Assembly (NCBI RefSeq): GCF_002878395.1
Contig: NC_061115.1
Location: 211,470,333 to 211,534,332, forward strand
Direction: 5' to 3'
From: Capsicum annuum
Lineage: Eukaryota; Streptophyta; Magnoliopsida; Solanales; Solanaceae
DNA length: 64,000 nucleotides
Shown: piece by piece, positions 58,339-64,000 of the stretch
Position numbering within the stretch: the stretch's first letter is position 1
Layout of the letters: the number at the start of each line of letters is the position of its first letter
The notes under the pieces: generated by a model
The model's database searches: none
What the model saw: the letters and a program-made list of their open reading frames with translations, nothing else
What the model was told of the DNA's origin: nothing
Made by a program: the position numbers and the translations under genes

Positions 58339-60103
58339 TGATGTTGGGTGAATTTATGCATTCTAGCACTACTATTCTAGCTTATTTAGCCTTCTTTTGA
58401 GGATGATTCTTATGATATATGTATTAATAATGATATAAATGAGCAATTATGTGTCCAAGTATGTGTTTACAATGTTTAATGGTGGTTTCACATGAGTTTG
58501 GTTCAATTTGAGCATTTAGAAGTCAACCGAGAAAACTAGTGTAACTAGCTTGAGCTAGGTGTTTTTCTAGTCTCTTGTGTTGGGTTCTAATCTGTTTTAA
58601 TGAGTTACTAAGGTTGTTATTATGTATTTATATGAAAAAACTTATTTATAATGTTCAAGGGTCAATTGGATCAAGAAAAGAGTCAAAACAATGAGATAAA
58701 GCTCAATGTGAATTTAGCCTATGCTTAGCTCGTGTTTCTAGTTCATCGATGAGGATGTTGTGTTGTTTTGAGCTCTTAATTGATGTGTTTAATTCTTTAG
58801 GATTCTTTGTAAATGGATTATTATGATATATTAAGGATATATAAGCTTCAAATCAAGTGGAAACAACTCAAGAAGGCTCAAAAGGGCTCAACAAAAGCAC
58901 AATACACAAGTTGGATGCAATTTTGACCCCTGTAATGTATTGAGCGCATGATGAGTGTAGGAGAAGCCAGTGTATGTGTATAAAACATCACTAGATTCAT
59001 AAGAGGACCAAGATGTTTAACCACAGGTGCATGTACCTTATAATGGGGTTTAAGAAGGCTCCGTGATGCGTTGAAATTGCAACTAGCTACTGGAATTTGA
59101 CAAATTTTTTGACAATTGTGAATGAGCATGTCACCGCGTCGTGCCGACCTCCAAAATCGGGAGAAATCTGCGTAGCTGAAGAAAAATAGGGCTGAAACCC
59201 AATCCAAGTCGATTTATCACTTATATACTATAAATATAACATCCTAAGCTCCGTTTTAATCATCTTGGGACATCATTGGAGGCTACCACAATTTATTTTT
59301 TTAGGTTTTATCATTCTTTAATTTATTTATTTTTTATGGTTTGTATCATCATTCCAAGAGATTGGATGATGAATATTTCTATTCAAGGCTAAAACCTCTT
59401 TTCAGAGTTAAAACCAAGAACATAATTACTATTGTTTGGATTAATTTTGATTAATTTTGCTTATCATATTTGGTTGTTTGTTTATTCTTATTTTAATTAT
59501 TTTGTGGATTGATCACCCATAAAATACATATATTTTTGACCTTTTGATCTCGGAAGAAGAAATAGGGAGATAAAACATGGGAATAAACAAAGTTCGGATT
59601 TTTATTCTTTTATAAAGTAAAGAATTGAACTTAGTGTCTAGGATAGTTATGTATTTAGATGCCTTACTTGATTCAAATGTAGGATGATAGATTTAATTAA
59701 CTTTCTTTGATTATTGCATCCCCGCTCAACGATGTAGTTGTAATATCCATATTATGTAAAAGATTAGAGGTTGGAAAACCATGATCATGCAATTAACCCT
59801 ACGAATCAACTACCACGATTAGTAAGTTGACGAATGAAATTTAATAACATAGTATGATTGTTCGAAGTGTTTTAGCCCTGGTTTTGTTCCATTGATCGTC
59901 CCAAGTATTTTATTTTACGTATTATTTATTTTATTTTTAATTTGCAAAATTACAAACTCTCTCCTTGGTTACTTTTTCTCAATTAGTTAAACTAGAATTA
60001 GATAGGCGGCGAACGCAAGTCCCTGAGAGATCGATACTTGGGCTTCCTTGAAGCCACTTTACTACTTGATAAGACCACGTAGACTTGCGTGTGCGCTTTT
60101 AAA
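58339..60103 (+). repeat. 5' LTR of element G
   Basis: It starts TGATGTTGGGTGAATTTATG and ends just before the primer site at 60107. It matches 62748-64000 in order: TTCTAGCACTACTATTCTAG, TTTCTAGTTCATCGATGA, CCCCTGTAATGTATTGAGCG, GTTTAAGAAGGCTCCGTGAT, CAAGGCTAAAACCTCTTTTC. It contains two CpG-rich motifs near 59061 and 59132. Confidence 0.85.
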
Positions 60104-60106
60104 TTT

Positions 60107-60124
60107 TTGGCGCCATTGACGGGG
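60107..60124 (+). promoter_or_regulatory. Primer-binding site of element G
   Basis: TTGGCGCCATTGACGGGG; the site usual in Athila/Tat-type Gypsy elements is TGGCGCCGTTGCCGGGG, two changes away. Confidence 0.75.
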
Positions 60125-62734
60125 ACTTGGAAGTAGGCAATTATCTTATTTTTAGTTTAACTACATTGAGTTGTAAATAGTCTAGTTTTTTTTCGTAGTT
60201 TCTTTTATTTTATTTTTCTCACACTCTTCTTCAGATGTCAGTCTTTGATAGATGGTTTTCGAGGGATAATGATTCTTGTCATTTTTGTGGAGGACCCCAC
60301 CACGAGGTTTTTTATCCTGATTTTGATCTAAGCATTTGGAGGGGCCCTGTTTGTTTCTAACCTATGGAGTAACCCACGAGTTGGTTTATGGTTTGTTAGA
60401 GTCTGTATCACTCTGCAGATATGTGTGATTTTAATCCTAATTCAGTCATGTTTGCGGGAAATGCTCAACAGACAACTAAGGAGGTAGATACAGAGTTGAC
60501 CCCCCAATCAAGAAAGTTGCTGACAATTCGAGAAAGTCCGAGTACTCGAAAACTGAAATTATTGAATAGGTTGAGGAGATACCACTGCCACCATGTATAT
60601 AGTGTCTAAGCAAAGAAAAATATGAGAAGAATATTAGCCAATGTGTGGAGCAAACACAAGAATTGCAGCCACTCGATCACCATCTTTATCTTGATTCTGA
60701 AATTGAGGTGAATAAAAGTGAGTGCGTAGTAGATTGTGTAAATTTTAAAGTAGGATTGGTTGAGCCGCATTCGAAATACTTTTCTACATTATTTTAGATG
60801 AATTCTTGTCTGTGGAATCATCTAAAATAGTGGAAGAGTGTGAAGATGAGGAACAAGAATCCTATATTCTTTAATTTACACCAGATAAGCAACATAAAAA
60901 CACACCTCACATGAAGGCTGAGTGGTTTATCATGCACATTCTTTTACTTGGTTCATTAATTTTTATACCACCACCCTATGAGCAAGGCAAGAAGATGGAT
61001 GCGATGTTGGGGTTGAAATTCATATCCTCAAGGTAGAGGAAAAAGTTGATTGGGTCGTGCTGCGATACTAAATTAGGCATTTCTTGGGAGGCAACCCAAG
61101 GTAAGTAGGTTTTATTTTCAGGTTTTAGTTTTTATTTCACATAATTTTTGTTTTTGGTTGAGTCAAAGGTTAATGGGAAGTCTGAGTACGATAAATTTGA
61201 GCTTGGAGCATGGCAAAGAATGAGTGTGGGGTTCCGTAAATCTTTTTTATGTGTTAAGATGCTACTAGCTAGGCCTAGAGGCCTCAGGGAGTATTTCTAC
61301 CTTTTTACATCTAAACTCACTTTGGGGACAAAGTAGAATTTTAAGTGTGGGGTGGGAAAAATCTCAAATTTTGGCTTAATTTAAAAAGATTTAGGTTAGG
61401 AATAAGTGAGATATTTTTGTTGGTACTATTTTTAATTACATGATGCAAGTGAGTTTGTTTGTAAAAGCATGTTGAATTGTGTGAATTGCTATTTTTGAGA
61501 CTCTTAGGTTCAAGTTTATGACTCTTGTATTTGTTTGCTTAATTTTGAATTCATGCTATTGTTTGGTTGGGAGTCTATGATGATCCTATTGAGTCAAGCA
61601 TGTGCCATGTGCGGGTGAGGTATTTTTGTATATTCCTTGTTGCATATATTTTAGAGAACTTGTCCGGTGTGTGTGCAAAATGAAATAAAGAGTGTGGGTT
61701 TAGGAGATGATTTAGGTATTTCTTTGATAGCCTTGTTTTATACCTTCTCTTTGTCCTATCTTTTGGGCATTATCCTAGTTAAACCCCATTGAGCCTTTAG
61801 CCTTTTCTTTGGTAGCCTAATAATTACCCTAATCCCCTTCTTTGATAGACCACAATTTTATTAGAAAAGCTCCTAAGTTCTTTAATTGAAAAAGAAGAAG
61901 AAATAAGTGAAAAAGGAGTTTGAGAAATTGATGAATAAAAATGTGAAATTGATGCCCCAAGGTAATAGTTATTGGTGTTTATATTTGATGTGTGGCAGTT
62001 GGGATTGATATAAATGGTGTTAAAAATATTCCCATGATTGTAGAGAATGAGAAAAATTAAATCTTGAAGAAATACATAATGCGCCCACCATGTGTTTGTG
62101 AAAATGCTTAAAAGAGATGGGGCAAAAATAAAAGGTATGGGTGGATAAAAAAGTGTAATTTGGTTGTTGGAGATTGGTTTTAAATGTTTAATGTAGTGTA
62201 TTAAAGAGCTTAGAGAGATTAATCACTATTCTTGGCCAAAATAGTTCCTACCTTTTCCTTAGCCTACATTTCAACCCGGAAAAGTCCTAATTGATCCTAA
62301 GTTCATCATTCCGATATTAGTGGAGCATTACACTAAGGGAAAGCCTATGGTTCATTATGTGTAACTTGTGAATTCTTTGTGAGAGTGAGCGTAATTTGAT
62401 TCTTGTACCCATAACATTATAAATTGCATTATTTTGAGTGATTATGGGTAACTCTCTTGTTGTGAGGGGCACATGTTTGATGAATGTGGGTGATTTATAT
62501 GATGTCCTTGATTGAGAAAGAAGCATGAGTTTGCCAACTAGGTGAGTCAATTCTTGAGGCTAGGTTGTTTTGGAGTAGTGTTCTTAAGCTTTCAATTGTG
62601 TAAATAGTGTAGAAACTTGCATTCGTGTAGTCATTTTAGTGCTAGCTTGAATTTCTTTCATATAGTAGAAGTGTGGAATCTCTTCATCTCATGGTATTTA
62701 TAGTTAAGAGTTGCTCATGGACGAACAAGGCTTT
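60125..62734 (+). mobile_element. Interior of element G, Athila/Tat-like, without pol
   Basis: 2.6 kb with only remnants. 60235-60357 is a 40-codon frame with a knuckle-like CHFCGGPHHEVFYPDFD. 60421-60609 is a 62-codon frame (MCDFNPNSVMFAGNAQQ) with no known domain. 61000-61090 ends with GTCGTGCTGCGATACTAAAT and TTGGGAGGCAACCCAAGG, a clause I associate with the end of the coding part of Athila/Tat elements. Further right, GTGTGGGGT repeats occur (61225, 61347). RT, integrase and protease are absent, so the copy is non-autonomous. Confidence 0.65.
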
Positions 62735-62747
62735 AAGTGTGGGGTGG
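62735..62747 (+). promoter_or_regulatory. Polypurine tract of element G
   Basis: AAGTGTGGGGTGG lies directly before the 3' LTR start TGATGTTGG, where plus-strand synthesis would be primed. Confidence 0.65.
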
Positions 62748-64000
62748 TGATGTTGGATGAATTTATGCATTCTAGCGCTACTATTCTAGCTTATTTAGCC
62801 TTGTTTTGAGGATGATTCTATAAATGAACAATTATGTATCCAAGTATGTGTTTACAATGTTTAATGGTGGTTTCACATGAGTTTTGATTCAATTTGAGCA
62901 TTTAGAGTTCAATTGAGAAAACTAGTGTAACTAGCTTGAGCTAGGTGTTTTTCTAGTTTCTTGTGTTGGGTTCTAATGTGTTTAATGAGTTACTACGGTT
63001 TTTATTATGTATTTATATGTAAAAAAAACTTAGTTATAATGTTCAAGGGTCAATTTGATCAAGAAAAGAGTCAAAACAATGAGTTAAAGCTCAATGTGAA
63101 TTAAGCCTATGCTTAGCTCGTGTTTCTAGTTCATCGATGAAGATGTTGTGTTGTTTTGAGCTCTTAATTGATGTGTTTAATGATTTAGGATTCTTGATGA
63201 ATGGATTATGATGATATAAAAAGGATATACAAGCTTAAAATCAAGTGAAAACAACTCAAGAAGGCTCGGAAGGGCTCAAGAAAAGCACAAGACACAAGCT
63301 AGACGCAATTTTGACCCCTGTAATGTATTGAGCGCCTGTGGAGTGTGGGATAGGCCAATGTATGAGTACAAAACATCACTAGATTCAGAAAATTCCCAAG
63401 TTTTTTGACCCATAGGAACGTGTAGCTTATAATGGGGTTTAAGAAGGCTCCGTGATGCACTGAAATCGCGACTACCTTCTGGAATTTAACATATTTTTTG
63501 ACAATTGTGAATTAGCATGTCACCGCGTCGCGCCGACCACCAAAATTGGGAGAAATCTTCCCAGCTGAAGAAAAACAGTGTTGAAACCCAATCCAAGTCG
63601 ATTTATGACTTATATACTATAAATATAACATCCCAAACTCTGTTTTAATCATCTTGGGACATCTTGAAACACCCTAGATCACTTGGGACATCATTGGAGG
63701 CTACCAAAACTTCCTTTTTTAGGTTTTATCATTCTTTAATTTAGTTTTTTTTTTTTTATGGTTTGTATCATCTTTCCATGGGATTGGATGATGAATATTT
63801 CCATTCAAGGCTAAACCCTCTTTCCGGGGTTAAAGCCAAGAACATGATTATTATTATTTTGGATTAATTTTGCTTATCATATTTGGTTGTTTGTTTATTC
63901 TTGTTTTAATTATTTTGTGGATTGATCAACCATAAAATACATATATTGTCGACCTTTTGATCTTGGGAGAGGGAATAGGGAGATAGAACATGGAAATAAA
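62748..64000 (+). repeat. 3' LTR of element G, cut by the window end
   Basis: It starts TGATGTTGGATGAATTTATG. Relative to the 5' LTR it lacks about 24 bp near 62818 and carries an extra clause near 63660 (ACACCCTAGATCACTTGGGA). Other differences are scattered substitutions. Confidence 0.85.

Noticed and set aside
1..64000. tRNA, rRNA or other structured RNA genes
   Set aside because: None recognised by eye. The tRNA-like matches I saw are primer-binding sites of retrotransposons; a covariance-model scan would be needed to exclude small genes.

Overview
The window reads as heterochromatin-like, repeat-dense nuclear DNA of a flowering plant. It is AT-rich, contains no intact long gene, and is almost filled by nested and decayed transposable elements. 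The element styles (Ogre/Tat-like LTRs ending GTGTGACA, Athila/Tat-type TGGCGCC primer site, tRNA-Met-type primer sites, DUF7745, DUF1985 and GRF accessory genes) suggest a eudicot, and my guess is Solanaceae. That taxonomic call is inference.

Layout. 1-6965: two head-to-tail Ogre-like LTR copies; the first carries about 3.7 kb of a 37-bp satellite upstream of a TATA box. 6966-9780: LTR ends in inverted orientation around degenerate LTR-like DNA. 9781-19600: a Mutator-like district. It holds a MuDR-type transposase pseudogene decayed mostly by point nonsense changes, a small basic ORF with its own TATA box, a 60-bp tandem repeat, an 800-bp fold-back, a GRF zinc-finger pseudogene and, on the minus strand, a DUF1985-type pseudogene with an acidic repetitive tail. 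20090-24772: an oleosin-like gene cut inside its proline-knot codons by a minus-strand Ty1/copia element with a 5-bp target duplication.

25446-31506: a long Gypsy-type LTR (A) with a 3.8-kb minus-strand non-autonomous element (H) nested in it. 31811-49732: the remains of one Ogre-like element (LTR tail, primer site, leader, DUF7745 ORF1, second LTR tail). It was interrupted by a 12-kb minus-strand element without recognisable pol (E), which is itself interrupted by a 3.1-kb solo LTR (B), and by a truncated plus-strand copia element. 49733-55583: LTR scraps, a 305-bp fold-back MITE with a near-perfect 9-bp target duplication, a LINE-like fragment and AT-rich DNA. 55584-58338: LTR and integrase end of a minus-strand Gypsy element (F), interrupted by a plus-strand Athila/Tat-like non-autonomous element (G) that runs off the window end.

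The genes form no pathway; the only non-transposon gene I recognise is the broken oleosin-like gene. The most unusual signals are the satellite inside an LTR; a CpG-rich cassette repeated at about 60-bp spacing in LTRs A and B and recurring in C/D, F and G; the Mutator accessory-gene cluster; and the copia insertion in the oleosin hairpin.
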